A stretch of 52,489 nucleotides of DNA from Dasania sp. GY-MA-18 (GTDB taxonomy: Bacteria > Pseudomonadota > Gammaproteobacteria > Pseudomonadales > Dasaniaceae). Under the pieces are notes generated by a model, which saw only the letters and a program-made list of their open reading frames with translations, had not been told where the DNA came from and did not search any database. Position 1 is the stretch's first letter. Every line of letters starts with the position of its first letter. The stretch covers positions 1 to 52,489 of the forward strand of contig NZ_JANHAP010000018.1 of NCBI RefSeq assembly GCF_024734385.1, written 5' to 3'. The position numbers and the translations under genes are program-made. Below are positions 8,932-18,449 of the stretch, in pieces.

Positions 8932-11031
8932 ATGCCCGTAGTTAATTATCAAATAGAGAATAATGTCGGCGTGATTAGCATTAATAATCCGCCAGTTAAT
9001 GCTCTATCTCACACTCTTCGCACTGAGCTTGTTGAAACTATTACTAACGCCCAACAAGATGAAAGTAAAATTTTAATTATGATTTGCCAAGGCAGAACCT
9101 TTATTGCCGGTGCAGATATCAGTGAGTTTGGCAAACCACCACAGCCCCCCTCTTTGCCCGATGTGTTAACAACAATAGAAGCTTCCAATAAACCCGTAAT
9201 CGCTGCTATTCACGGCCAGGCACTCGGTGGTGGTTTTGAAGTTGCTCTTGCCTGTCATTATCGCTGTGCACTAAGCAGTGCCAAAGTAGGCTTACCTGAA
9301 GTTAAGTTGGGGCTACTGCCTGGTGCCGGTGGAACTCAACGAGTACCACGCTTGGCAGGAGTTGAGATGGCATTGGATATGATCACTAACGGTAATCCTA
9401 TTAGCGCTGAGAAAGCACAGAGTTACAAACTTATTGATAAGGTTATTGAGGGTGACTTATTCGCAGGTGCTAACTCTTACGCTCAAGAGCTGATAGAAAC
9501 AAAAGCAGAGCTAAAAAAAGCACGTGATATCAGCATTGATCCCACAACCGTAAACAATGATTTATTTGCCAACTACCGTGAAAAACTTGCAAAGCGAGCC
9601 CGTGGGCAAATAGCTCCACAGAATATCATTAGCTGCATAGAGGCAGCTGTAATGCTTCCTATGGATGAGGGTCTAGCCAAGGAGCGAGAACTATTTATTG
9701 AATGTATGCAGTCAAACTCATCAACGGCAATGCGACACTTATTTTTTGCTCAACGCGAAGCCACTAAAGTTAAAGGATTAAATAAAGACACTCCCGTTCG
9801 TGATGTTAAATCAGTTGCCATTATTGGTGGTGGCACCATGGGCGGCGGTATTGCAATGAACTTTGCCAATGCTGGTATTCCGGTGAAGCTAGTAGAAATT
9901 AATAACGAAGGTATTACTCGTGGCCTAGCTATTATTGAAAAAAATTACAGCGTTAGTGTCAAAAAAGGAAAGCTTAGCGAAAAGCAAAAAACACATTGTA
10001 TGTCTCTGATTAGCGGAGTCATCGACTATCAGGAACTGGCCGATGTAGACCTAGTGATAGAAGCAGTATTTGAAAACCTAGCGTTGAAACAAGAAATATT
10101 TGCCGAGCTTGATAAAAGCTGTAAAGCCGGTGCAATACTGGCAAGTAATACCTCTTATCAAGATATTGATAAAATTGCCAATGCCACTCAACGCCCACAA
10201 GATGTCATCGGCTTACACTTCTTCAGCCCTGCCAACATAATGAAGCTACTTGAAATTGTACGGGGCAGTAAAACAGCTGATGATGTTATTGCCACCAGTA
10301 TGAAATTAGCAAAAATCATTAATAAAGTTTCAGTACTTTCCGGTAATTGCTACGGTTTTATTGGTAACCGCATATTACGGCAATATGCTCGTGAAGCTCA
10401 GCTTTGTTTGATTGAAGGCAGCTCGCCACAGCAAATAGACTCTGTAATGCAAAACTTTGGCATGGCAATGGGTCCATTTGCGGTAGGCGATTTAGCAGGC
10501 TTAGACATTGGCTATAAAGCACGCCAAGGGCTTAGCGATGAGCAAAGAGGCGAAGAAAAAACCTACTGTATTGCCGATGCGCTAGTAGAGATGGATCGCC
10601 TTGGCCAAAAAAATGGTGCCGGCTATTATCAATACGACCCGCAAACCCGTGCCCGCTCAAATGACCCCTTAGTTATGGACGTTGTCGAACAGCAAGCTAA
10701 AGCTCAAGGAATTAAGCGTCGTCAATTCGATGATGATGAAATCCTTAACCGGCTTACTTTTACCATGATTAATGAAGGTGCAAAAATTTTAGAAGAAGGC
10801 ATTGCTCAGCGATCGGGTGATATTGATATTGTTTATGTTAATGGTTATGGGTTCCCTGTATTTCGTGGTGGTCCAATGCAATACGCCGATAGCCTTGGTC
10901 TAAAAAATGTCTACGATACTATTTGCCAATATCGCGAACAGTATGGCGAGCAATATTGGCAAGCATCTGTGCTTTTAAAAGACTTAGCCCTTAGTAATAA
11001 AACCTTTTCAGAATGGTCAAAAGATAAATAA
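8932..11031 (+). CDS. FadB-like bifunctional enoyl-CoA hydratase / 3-hydroxyacyl-CoA dehydrogenase
   Basis: The start chosen is ATG 8932, preceded by GGAGAA; a longer frame from 8848 would overlap the thiolase and lacks a ribosome site. The 699-residue product has a crotonase domain at about 1-190 with catalytic E103 (ALGGGFEVAL) and E123 (GLPEVKLGLLPGAGGTQR). A 3-hydroxyacyl-CoA dehydrogenase domain follows, with Rossmann motif IIGGGTMGGGIAMNFA at about 296-311, H429 in LHFFSPANIMK, and tandem C-terminal dehydrogenase domains to the end. It would hydrate enoyl-CoA and oxidise the hydroxyacyl-CoA with NAD, filling the two steps between the dehydrogenase and thiolase encoded next to it. Confidence 0.93.
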   Translation: MPVVNYQIENNVGVISINNPPVNALSHTLRTELVETITNAQQDESKILIMICQGRTFIAGADISEFGKPPQPPSLPDVLTTIEASNKPVIAAIHGQALGGGFEVALACHYRCALSSAKVGLPEVKLGLLPGAGGTQRVPRLAGVEMALDMITNGNPISAEKAQSYKLIDKVIEGDLFAGANSYAQELIETKAELKKARDISIDPTTVNNDLFANYREKLAKRARGQIAPQNIISCIEAAVMLPMDEGLAKERELFIECMQSNSSTAMRHLFFAQREATKVKGLNKDTPVRDVKSVAIIGGGTMGGGIAMNFANAGIPVKLVEINNEGITRGLAIIEKNYSVSVKKGKLSEKQKTHCMSLISGVIDYQELADVDLVIEAVFENLALKQEIFAELDKSCKAGAILASNTSYQDIDKIANATQRPQDVIGLHFFSPANIMKLLEIVRGSKTADDVIATSMKLAKIINKVSVLSGNCYGFIGNRILRQYAREAQLCLIEGSSPQQIDSVMQNFGMAMGPFAVGDLAGLDIGYKARQGLSDEQRGEEKTYCIADALVEMDRLGQKNGAGYYQYDPQTRARSNDPLVMDVVEQQAKAQGIKRRQFDDDEILNRLTFTMINEGAKILEEGIAQRSGDIDIVYVNGYGFPVFRGGPMQYADSLGLKNVYDTICQYREQYGEQYWQASVLLKDLALSNKTFSEWSKDK

Positions 11032-11064
11032 TTTATCCTTGATTGAATAAAAATAATATTCCTA

Positions 11065-11090
11065 GCCCTCTATAAGAGGGCCTCTCTTAT
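11065..11090 (+). terminator. Probable intrinsic terminator of the synthetase-thiolase-FadB run
   Basis: The stem GCCCTC/GAGGGC with a 5-base loop starts 34 bp after the last gene and is followed by the pyrimidine-rich CTCTCTTATT. The T-run is imperfect. Confidence 0.5.
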
Positions 11091-11515
11091 TAATCAATAT
11101 CGAATAATAATTTAGCCACCCGCCAATTAACACATCATTTTTCATAGCACGCACGTGGATTTACCCCCTTCATGCTAGCAACAAAGCCAAGAAAACAACA
11201 TGCTATAAAATAATGTTTTAATTTTTTACGAGCATAACATGGCCGAAATAACAATCACGATAATAAATATGATTTTAAGTAACAACTAACCCCCCGTATT
11301 AAAGGGCTTTAATACATATATCCTTCTACTTACATCAATAAGTCAGGGATATACATTTAATGCTAAAACAGCTTTTTATCACTTCTTAATAACAATATTA
11401 CACTAAGGCGGTAAATAGCTAACATAGCTATGTATGGAAAGCGCAGAGATACATATCTATTGGAGACACATAGTTTCTAGTGCGACGCAGGCATGTTACC
11501 TAATGCTGATAGGGG
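11091..11515. other. Intergenic stretch, AT-rich
   Basis: No gene longer than about 16 codons is visible. It separates the beta-oxidation cluster from the convergent LuxR-type gene. Confidence 0.4.
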
Positions 11516-12361
11516 CTATTTTAGATTCATATAGGCTTGTAGCGGGTCACCGGTTCCGTCGCCTTTCTCTGAAGAGAGGACGTCGATAAATAAGTAAAAC
11601 AGCTCTGATTGAGAGCTGATATCAAGTTTTTGATAAATGCGTTTGCGATGTAGTTTGACGGTGCCCAGTGAGATATCCAAGCGTTCGGATGTTGCCTTAT
11701 TAGAGTGACCATGTAAAATTAATTGCAGTACATCGTGTTCTCTGGGGGTTAACAGCGTACTACCAAAATTTTTGAGCGCTTGCTGCAGCGCTTGTTTGAA
11801 ACTTTTTTGCGCTGTTTTCGGAGCAGTAGATATTTTATGGCTTAGCTGCCAGTGATGAATGATTAGCGAAGTAACAATATGACTAATAGTATTTAAAAAG
11901 TCTAAAACGCTTTTGGTGAAAGCTTTGTGCGTTTCAAGGGGGCTGATCGAGACTTGAATATGTGCGCCGCTACCAAGATTCACTAAATAGCAGAGTTCGT
12001 CAGAGTTGTTAATGGCTTTATAGTAACGGCGGAAAAACTCCGTCTTTTTAAAGTTGTCAGGAGCAATGTCTTTAAAGCGATAGCTACCGTTTTTAATGCC
12101 ACTCAAGCTGGCTTGATAATAAGGGTCAAAAATATATGGGCCATTGATATAGGCTTCAACCTCCAGCGAGTACTCTACTTCGCTTTTGCAGTTGGCATAT
12201 AGGCAAGTTGGTTTATCATTTAACGGAAAGTATAGGGCTACCACGCGGCCAATATGATCCAGGCTGGCAAAGCTCTCGCTTAAAGTAACAATGAATGAAT
12301 CATTGCCTAAGTTGGCGACGGCATCGCCTAGCATGTTTAAGCAGCTAGCATGTTTTGACAT
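11516..12361 (-). CDS. LuxR-family transcriptional regulator
   Basis: The 281-residue protein has a C-terminal LuxR helix-turn-helix at about 203-262: LLTPREHDVLQLILHGHSNK, then ISLGTVKLHRKRIYQKLD. The N-terminal 190 residues form a sensor-like region of the unspecialised type seen near amine catabolic genes; no quorum-sensing autoinducer motif is recognised. It lies downstream of, and in the same direction as, the aminotransferase and the broken aldehyde dehydrogenase, so it probably controlled that unit. Two remnants of the same type lie at 14846-14977 and 24131-24745; the latter has a very similar C-terminus (KLNISSQAELFGLF). Confidence 0.85.
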   Translation of the reverse strand: MSKHASCLNMLGDAVANLGNDSFIVTLSESFASLDHIGRVVALYFPLNDKPTCLYANCKSEVEYSLEVEAYINGPYIFDPYYQASLSGIKNGSYRFKDIAPDNFKKTEFFRRYYKAINNSDELCYLVNLGSGAHIQVSISPLETHKAFTKSVLDFLNTISHIVTSLIIHHWQLSHKISTAPKTAQKSFKQALQQALKNFGSTLLTPREHDVLQLILHGHSNKATSERLDISLGTVKLHRKRIYQKLDISSQSELFYLFIDVLSSEKGDGTGDPLQAYMNLK

Positions 12362-12441
12362 GTATGAACTCTTTGCAAAAAAAGACCTTTAACACAGTAT
12401 AGGTTAAAAGCCGAAGAATATAGCAACTTAATGAGTTAAGG

Positions 12442-12979
12442 TTAACCCCAAATTTCCTCATCGCTGGATACGTACCTGCCTTCTTGGGTGAAACCTATGC
12501 GCTGGGTGTTAATCATATGCTTGTAGTTTAAGTTTCCTGAAATTGAGCTATTCCCCCAAGAGCCTCAGCCTAAGTGCCGGTAGAAATAAATCCGTTCGTC
12601 AGTGAGCAGGGCTCGTTTATCGCCACACGACTAACGGGTGAAGACAAGCCAATTTTACTGATGTATTCTTCGGAAGTAGAGTGAATTTCACTGGTGTGAC
12701 CTTTGATCTCTAAATTGCTGCGGGCAATGTCGATAGCTTCTTCAAGTGCTTCGTATTCAAATGCAGCGAGTACAGGGCACATTTTTTCGCTACGTAATAC
12801 AACATCGGCTACAGCGATGTAGTCGATGTTGTCATCGAAAATATTCTGTACGTTACCCGCGCCAAAACCGAAAGAGGGTTTGCCGCTGCTGTAGGCTACA
12901 GTCACCATGCGAGGCCCTAGTAGCAACGAACACCTCAACGGTCGACATCAACTCGTTGGGCTAAGGTTGTTGCATCCAT
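12442..12979 (-). pseudogene. Broken CoA-acylating aldehyde dehydrogenase
   Basis: The minus strand keeps a start region (MDATTLAQRVDV, ATG at 12979) and then, after a large internal loss and frameshift, MVTVAYSSGKPSFGFGAGNV. This aligns with MVRASYSSGNPALGVGPANV of the intact enzyme at 43228-44619. A catalytic-type cysteine context (MCPVLAAFE) follows, then SPVSRVAINEPCSLTNGF, and after another frameshift GSWGNSSISGNLNYKHMIN before a TAA at 12442-12444. About 180 codons are missing in the first third. It sits between the aminotransferase and the LuxR gene in the same direction, so the unit probably once coupled transamination to aldehyde oxidation. Confidence 0.8.
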
Positions 12980-13120
12980 GGGGCTCTCGCTTAAATTATC
13001 TCTTTGAATTATGGGAGTTTAAGAAATGGTCGCAGTGTAGATGGAGTTTTAAATAAAGGCTAGTGGAAACGCCGGAGCAGTTGGAGCGTTTTGAGTCAAA
13101 ACGTAAGGTCGCTTCTAAAT

Positions 13121-13146
13121 TAAAGGCTGAAAAAATCAGCCCTTAA
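13121..13146 (-). terminator. Probable terminator of the aminotransferase gene
   Basis: Read on the minus strand, AAGGGCTGA pairs with TCAGCCTT (one bulged base) across a T5-6 loop and is followed by TTTAATTTAG. It lies 12 bp past the stop codon of the minus-strand aminotransferase. Confidence 0.5.
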
Positions 13147-13158
13147 TTTCGAGTGTGA

Positions 13159-14583
13159 TTACCAGTGACCACGCTCTTTCATTGTTTCACCAGCCGTTAA
13201 AATAGCTTTGCGCAAAGTGCTAACAATCGTGTCGGCTTCTTCTTTGGTTAATACTAGTGGCGGAGACATCACGTTTAGGTTAACAATAGGGCGAACAATC
13301 AAGCCCATGCTGTCGGCGACCATTGAGACTTCTTTGCCGATATCTAGCTCTTCGGGGAAGGTTTCTCGAGTCTCTTTGTTTTTAACCAACTCAACACACA
13401 CCATTAAATGTGAGCCACGCACGTCGCCAACCATATCGAGATCACGCAGGGTGTTTAGTTGCTCCAAGAAATAAGGGCCAACGTCACGAACATGCTCTAA
13501 GATTTTTTCTCGTTCAAGAATCTCAATGTTTTTCAATGCGGCAACGCAGCTAACGGGGTGGCCGCTGTAAGTGTAGCCGTGTGAGTAGTAGTAACCTTGG
13601 CCGGGTTGTGAAATAGCATCAAATATGGCTTCGGAGAATATCATTGCCCCAATTGGCAAGTAGCCTGACGATAAACCTTTTGCGCAAGTGATTATATCTG
13701 GCACGATTCCGAAAACAGATTCTGAAGCAAACCATTCACCTAAGCGACCAAAGCCGGTAACAACCTCGTCAGAGATGTAAAGAATGTCGTTGGCCTTACA
13801 GATTTCCCAGATACGCTTTAGATAATTGGCCGGTGGTAGTACCACTCCGCCAGCACCCATAATAGGCTCTGCAATAAATGCCGCTACTTTATCGGCACCG
13901 CCTAGCTCTTCAATTTTAGCTTCAAACTCGGTCACTAATTGATCCGCGAAGTCCTGCTCCGATAAACCATTGCTGTAACGGTAGTGGTTAGGTGAGCTTA
14001 AGTGATGGATGCTGTCTGATATAAAATCAAAATAGTCTGGATGATCGCCCTCTTTGCCGCCCAAAGACATCGACGCATAAGTAGTGCCATGATAAGCATC
14101 TTTACGAGAGATAAAGTGCTTCTTATCTTTTTTGCCGCGACAGTTGTTATACATTTGCACGGTACGATAGGCTGAATCTACTGCTGTTGATCCGCCACAA
14201 GTAAAGAATACGTGATTTAAGTGGCCTGGTGCCAATTCAGCTAATTTCTTGGCTAGTTTGGCGGCAGGTACGTTAGTCATGTCAACGAAGGGATTGGCGT
14301 ATGATAGTTCACGTACTTGCTCGGCAATCACGTCAGCCATCTCATCGCGGCCCAAGCCGATATTGTTACACCACAAGCCACCAACGGCGTCAAGGTATTG
14401 GTTGCCATTAGTATCCCAAATTAATGAACCTTCACCTTTGGCGATAGGTAAAGCACCTTTTTCAGGAAACACATCAAAAATTTGACAAGGATGGAGATGG
14501 TGATCTCTATCCATATCAATAATAGCCTGAGTTTCGTCAGCACTCAGTTGACCTTTGTTAGCTGCTGCGTTATTTGAAGACAT
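13159..14583 (-). CDS. Class III omega-aminotransferase (putrescine/taurine:pyruvate type)
   Basis: This is a 474-residue PLP enzyme. The N-terminal substrate-side motif DRDHHLHPCQIF, GGLWCNNIGLGRDEM, the PLP-binding DAYHGTTYASMSLGG, DEVVTGFGRLGEWF and lysine K302 in CAKGLSSGYLPIGA are all present. Length and motifs match amine:pyruvate transaminases, a group that includes putrescine/spermidine (SpuC-like) and taurine (Tpa-like) enzymes; sequence alone does not separate them here. Nearby agmatinase-family genes favour a diamine or guanidino-amine substrate, while the acylating aldehyde dehydrogenase remnant next to it would also fit taurine-type metabolism. A GGAG ribosome site precedes the ATG. 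Confidence 0.88.
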   Translation of the reverse strand: MSSNNAAANKGQLSADETQAIIDMDRDHHLHPCQIFDVFPEKGALPIAKGEGSLIWDTNGNQYLDAVGGLWCNNIGLGRDEMADVIAEQVRELSYANPFVDMTNVPAAKLAKKLAELAPGHLNHVFFTCGGSTAVDSAYRTVQMYNNCRGKKDKKHFISRKDAYHGTTYASMSLGGKEGDHPDYFDFISDSIHHLSSPNHYRYSNGLSEQDFADQLVTEFEAKIEELGGADKVAAFIAEPIMGAGGVVLPPANYLKRIWEICKANDILYISDEVVTGFGRLGEWFASESVFGIVPDIITCAKGLSSGYLPIGAMIFSEAIFDAISQPGQGYYYSHGYTYSGHPVSCVAALKNIEILEREKILEHVRDVGPYFLEQLNTLRDLDMVGDVRGSHLMVCVELVKNKETRETFPEELDIGKEVSMVADSMGLIVRPIVNLNVMSPPLVLTKEEADTIVSTLRKAILTAGETMKERGHW

Positions 14584-14845
14584 TGTCCGCTCCGTAAAAC
14601 AATTGAGGTTAATTAAGTTTGTTTATAAAGTTAAAGTCAGTATGAAGGAGTTTATTTCACTTTTATATATCCTTTAAGGGGGATGGCGATATTTACTGCG
14701 CTATAGCGGTTGACAATAACATATAGGCGCTTTGGTAAGTCGCACCGATAAAAATTGAAAATGTTTTCGGCCTTGCTTAACTATATAATACGGCCTATAA
14801 ATGAATTGATCTAAACACAAGCGGCTATAAAGAATACGGTAAATA

Positions 14846-14977
14846 ATGGGAGCGCAGATTGCGCGGTATCGCTTGGCCGATTTGTTTCGCAGTATCGTGA
14901 TATTTGACGATTTAATGGTGCTGCTGTTTGTTCATGACAAGCCGCCTGTACTGTTGCATGACCAAACCAGTTATTAA
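14846..14977 (+). pseudogene. N-terminal remnant of a LuxR-type regulator
   Basis: A 43-codon frame reads MGAQIARYRLADLF then SIVIFDDLMVLLFVHDKPPV. This resembles the sensor start of LuxR regulators, where an 'FDHxxxFLF...RPVLLYD' pattern is common. It stops at TAA 14975-14977 and no HTH is found after it. It is about 260 bp upstream of and divergent from the aminotransferase. Confidence 0.4.
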
Positions 14978-15546
14978 AGAAGCATTATATTAACTGAACT
15001 TATGTTTTAGATCTCTGCTATCAGTCAGCGATAAAATCAAATTAGGGCCTTTACTGTTTTAATGATATTAAGCCCGATGGCTTTTATTAATTGAGCCGTG
15101 ATTACCGCTGCTGTTAAAAAGTACCTATCTATACCAGCGATGACAATAACCCAAATAAATATTCGATAAAGCCTTAAAACACCTAAGCGTCCCTTTTTTT
15201 GTTTAACGTAGGTCGTTGCCGCCAATATGCTCAACAGGTATATTCAAAAGCACACTTCAATAATATTCGGTGCTTTGTTTTTAATTTCGCAAATAACTGT
15301 CGGCCCGTTTTGTCCACTTTGGCAGCGATGGAATACAGAAGCCAGGCAGTTTTATAGCGCGATGATGAGTTAACTCCTCTGGCAGTAACCCACGCGTAAA
15401 GGCAAACATAACAGCCAGCACAGGCTCCGGCAGCACCATTACAAGGCGCTAAATTCATATCTGCTTGGCCCTGAATGGATTTTCTCTAAATAATAAGTGT
15501 AAAAGGCTTTTCGTAATTACCGATGCAAAGGCATTGATACCCAATG
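14978..15546. other. Gene-poor stretch with scattered open fragments
   Basis: Minus-strand pieces such as LPEELTHHRAIKLPGF look protein-like but change frame and contain stops. I do not recognise the family. It lies downstream of the IS1380 transposase remnant and may include its eroded 3' part. Confidence 0.35.
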
Positions 15547-15850
15547 TTACTTTTTACAGTGATGCAAGGCTGAATGCAAAACGAATTGATTAACCTTAAC
15601 CCAGACATCAACAATCTGCGGCTCTGCTCCTATTCTTCTCAGCCAGTCTCCTAGCGTAGTCGCTTTAGGTATTTTGATGAGATTCAATACGGTACTTAGC
15701 GCTTCATCATGGAGGTGGCGAATATCATCCAGATGAAAGCTACCTTCATGCTGCATTAAGATCAGTGTATTAATAAAGGCAGAAGCCCCCTATTGATTTT
15801 AGGCAGCGGAAAGTTCTGGTCAATACGTTCGGTAAGATTTAAGAGGTCTA
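15547..15850 (-). mobile_element. IS1380-family transposase remnant
   Basis: The minus strand encodes LLNLTERIDQNFPLPKINRG, then after a frameshift MQHEGSFHLDDIRHLHDE and IPKATTLGDWLRRIGAE. This is the characteristic N-terminal region of IS1380-group DDE transposases ('DDIRxLRDD...LPKATTLGDWLRR'). The catalytic core is missing. The frameshift lies near 15760-15790. Confidence 0.7.
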
Positions 15851-15950
15851 TTCATTGGGCAATCGCTAATATACCTGCGAGAGAGGTTAGCAAATCATTC
15901 GTGGCATCGATTTTGTAGGGTCGAAAAGTGGCAAGCTATATATCCACTTA

Positions 15951-15985
15951 GGATACTTACGCCCCCCCAAAAAATGTGAGTATCC
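15951..15985. repeat. 10-bp inverted repeat upstream of the TonB receptor
   Basis: GGATACTTAC and GTGAGTATCC (9 of 10 paired) flank a 15-base spacer containing a C7 and an A6 run. It is 60 bp before the receptor start, a plausible operator position, but it could equally be the edge of an old insertion. Confidence 0.4.
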
Positions 15986-16045
15986 CATCGTTAAGTATAG
16001 CGAATCAATTCGCTGCACAATAATAATGACCACCAAGGGGATAAT

Positions 16046-18379
16046 ATGTATCTAAATAAACACCTTCTTGCTCGTAGTATTTTAGCTGCCAGCTTTAGCA
16101 CTTCGTTTATCACGGCAACTCAGGCAGCCGTATTAGAAGAAGTCATGGTAACTGCGCAAAAACGCGCGCAGTCAGTTAACCATATCGGGGTATCAGCTAG
16201 CGCACTATCAGGTGACGGTTTAAAAGCCTTAGGCATAGAGCAGTCTTCAGACCTTGGCGCTATGACTCCAGGCCTGGTTACTGTTAATGCCACCTCCGGC
16301 GGCACTCCTATTTTTGCGATTCGCGGCATAGGCTTAGATGACTTTAATGCCAACAACACCAGCGGCGTGGGTGTTTACACCGATGAAGTGTTTGCCAGTA
16401 GCCCGGCTTATTTAAACGGCCAGTTATTTGATATAGAACGCGTGGAAGTTTTAAAAGGCCCTCAGGGTACTCTTTATGGAAAAAACACCACCGGCGGTGC
16501 GATTAACTTTATCAGCAACAAGCCTAGCGATGAGTTTGAAGCCTCTATTGAAGCAGGTTACGGCAGCCATGAGACCGTTGAGTTAACCGGCGTAATCTCT
16601 GGACCTATCAGCGATTCTGTTCGCGGCCGACTCGCTGCTAACTATGTAAAAGCCGGTGAAGGCTGGCAAGAAGATGAAGCCACCGGCAAAGAATATGGTA
16701 AAACCGATAAGCTAGCGTTACGCGGCCAATTGGCGTTTGATATCAGTGGTAATGGTGACGCCCTGCTGCGCACTTACTACAGCGAAGATAACTCCACACC
16801 AGAATCACCACACAACGAAGGTGCTGCTGATGCTCTCTTCTTGTCTGGTTTTGATGTCCTTAGCTCGCCAACTAATCCTCGCAAAGTATCGGTGGGCAAT
16901 TTAGATGCCTCTAAAGATGAGCAAGGTACAGGTATTGCCTTAACGGTTAACTACGACTTTGATGCCTTCCAATTTATTTCTATTTCCTCTTTCGATCAGT
17001 ATGAACGTGTTGTGCTAGACAATTATGATGGCTATGCCGTATCAACTACTGATTTATTTTTGGATGAAGAGTTAGAGCAATGGTCACAAGAATTTCGTTT
17101 CGTCAGTAACAGTGATGGGGCTTTCACTTGGATAACCGGTGTCAATATTTCTTATGAAGAAGTTGTCGAAAACCAAGCCTATTTTGATGACTCTTTCCTA
17201 GTGACTGACTCTGTTCTATTCGGCAGTTTTGACCCAGCTGATGCTGACGCCAATGGCCTTGATCGCTTCGTCGCCTCTTACGAGCAAGAAACGGACTCCT
17301 ATGGCGCATACCTCCATACCGAAACTGAGTTAAACGACAGCTTCAAGTTAATTGGCGGTGTTCGCTATTCCAATGATAAGCGCAGTTTTGACGCCGTTGG
17401 AACTGAAGAATTCTTTGGCGAGATTATTCCCGTCCAAACTCAAAACGAAAGTAACAGCGAAGACGCCATTACCGGCAAGCTGGGTTTAGATTGGCAGGTA
17501 AATGACGATTTAATGATCTTTACTAATGTCGCCACCAGCTACAAAAGTGGCGCTTACTACGGCACAGCTATCGTAGATAGCGATGCCTGGACCTACGTCG
17601 ACCCTGAAGATATTTTATCTTACGAGTTAGGTTTTAAATGGTCATTACTTGAAGGTAGCATGCAGCTAAACGGTTCTGTTTTTAAAATGGAATACGAAAA
17701 CAGACAGTCATTAATTACCTATACCGCCGATGACTTCAGTAACTATGTAACGGCAGCAGCCACAATAGACACCACAATGATCAACGTACCGGAATCTGAA
17801 ACTCAAGGCTTTGAGCTGGATGTCGAATGGTTAGCCACTGATCAATTGTCTCTGCGTGCGGGTATCGCCTACTTAGATAGCGAAGTCACTAAATCACCAA
17901 GCGCTGCCGAATTACGCGGCATTAGCGGCGACGTATCGATCAACGACAACGCCACCGGCGATGCTGATTTCAGCGGAGCTATTGATGGCAGCGAAATCGC
18001 ATTCGTTGATGCCATTGGCGCACCTGTTGCTGAAGGTACCGTGTTAGCTCAATCACCAGAATGGAGCTATAACGCCTCAGCCGCTTATGAATTCAACGTT
18101 AACAATAATTTAATTGCCCGTGTTCAAGCCAGCTACAGCTGGGTTGATAAGCAATTCGCTCAGCTTGGCGACCCTAATGCGCAATACGGCTAGGTTAAAG
18201 GTGCAAATGCCCAAGCCTCAATCGGCGCTGATGACGAACGTTGGCTGTTAACCCTATGGGGCCGCAACATTACCGACGAAGAATCTGAAACCTATTCTTT
18301 CTCGGGTTTTGCTGGCCGCACCGTTTATCGTCAACAACCGGCGACATACGGCGTAACCTTTAATTATCAGTTCGACTAA
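16046..18379 (+). pseudogene. TonB-dependent outer-membrane receptor with one in-frame amber codon
   Basis: A signal peptide (about 1-28, ending TATQA) is followed by a TonB box (LEEVMVTAQKR), the plug domain (RGIGLDDFNANNTSGVGVY, RVEVLKGPQGTLYGKNTTGG) and a long beta-barrel. Frame 1 is open to codon 715, meets TAG at 18191-18193, then continues without any frame change for 61 codons. That tail includes the barrel-closing end (WLLTLWGRNITDEE, GVTFNYQFD) and stops at TAA 18377-18379. The full length would be 777 codons, normal for the family. Losing the last strands would normally prevent outer-membrane assembly, so the gene is either freshly inactivated or read through. A good ribosome site (AAGGGG) precedes the ATG. 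It is followed 70 bp later by the agmatinase gene, suggesting uptake of a related substrate. Confidence 0.88.
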
Positions 18380-18389
18380 CGGTTAACTA

Positions 18390-18412
18390 GCGGGTTCGCA
18401 TTGCGAGCCCGC
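18390..18412. terminator. GC-rich hairpin after the TonB receptor
   Basis: GCGGGTTCGC pairs with GCGAGCCCGC (one G-U) across a 3-base loop, 10 bp after the receptor stop. No T-run follows, so it may be a transcript-stabilising or attenuating hairpin rather than a full terminator. Confidence 0.45.
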
Positions 18413-18449
18413 AAAGCTCTTATCAACATAAAATACAAGTAGAGTTTTT

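Noticed and set aside
12746-12964. Plus-strand frame over the aldehyde dehydrogenase remnant
   Set aside because: Arginine- and cysteine-rich antisense shadow; the minus strand carries the recognisable family motifs.
16046-18379. Pyrrolysine-type recoding of the amber codon
   Set aside because: Nothing in the window suggests pyrrolysine genes, and other broken genes here also carry TAA stops and frameshifts, so ordinary decay is simpler.
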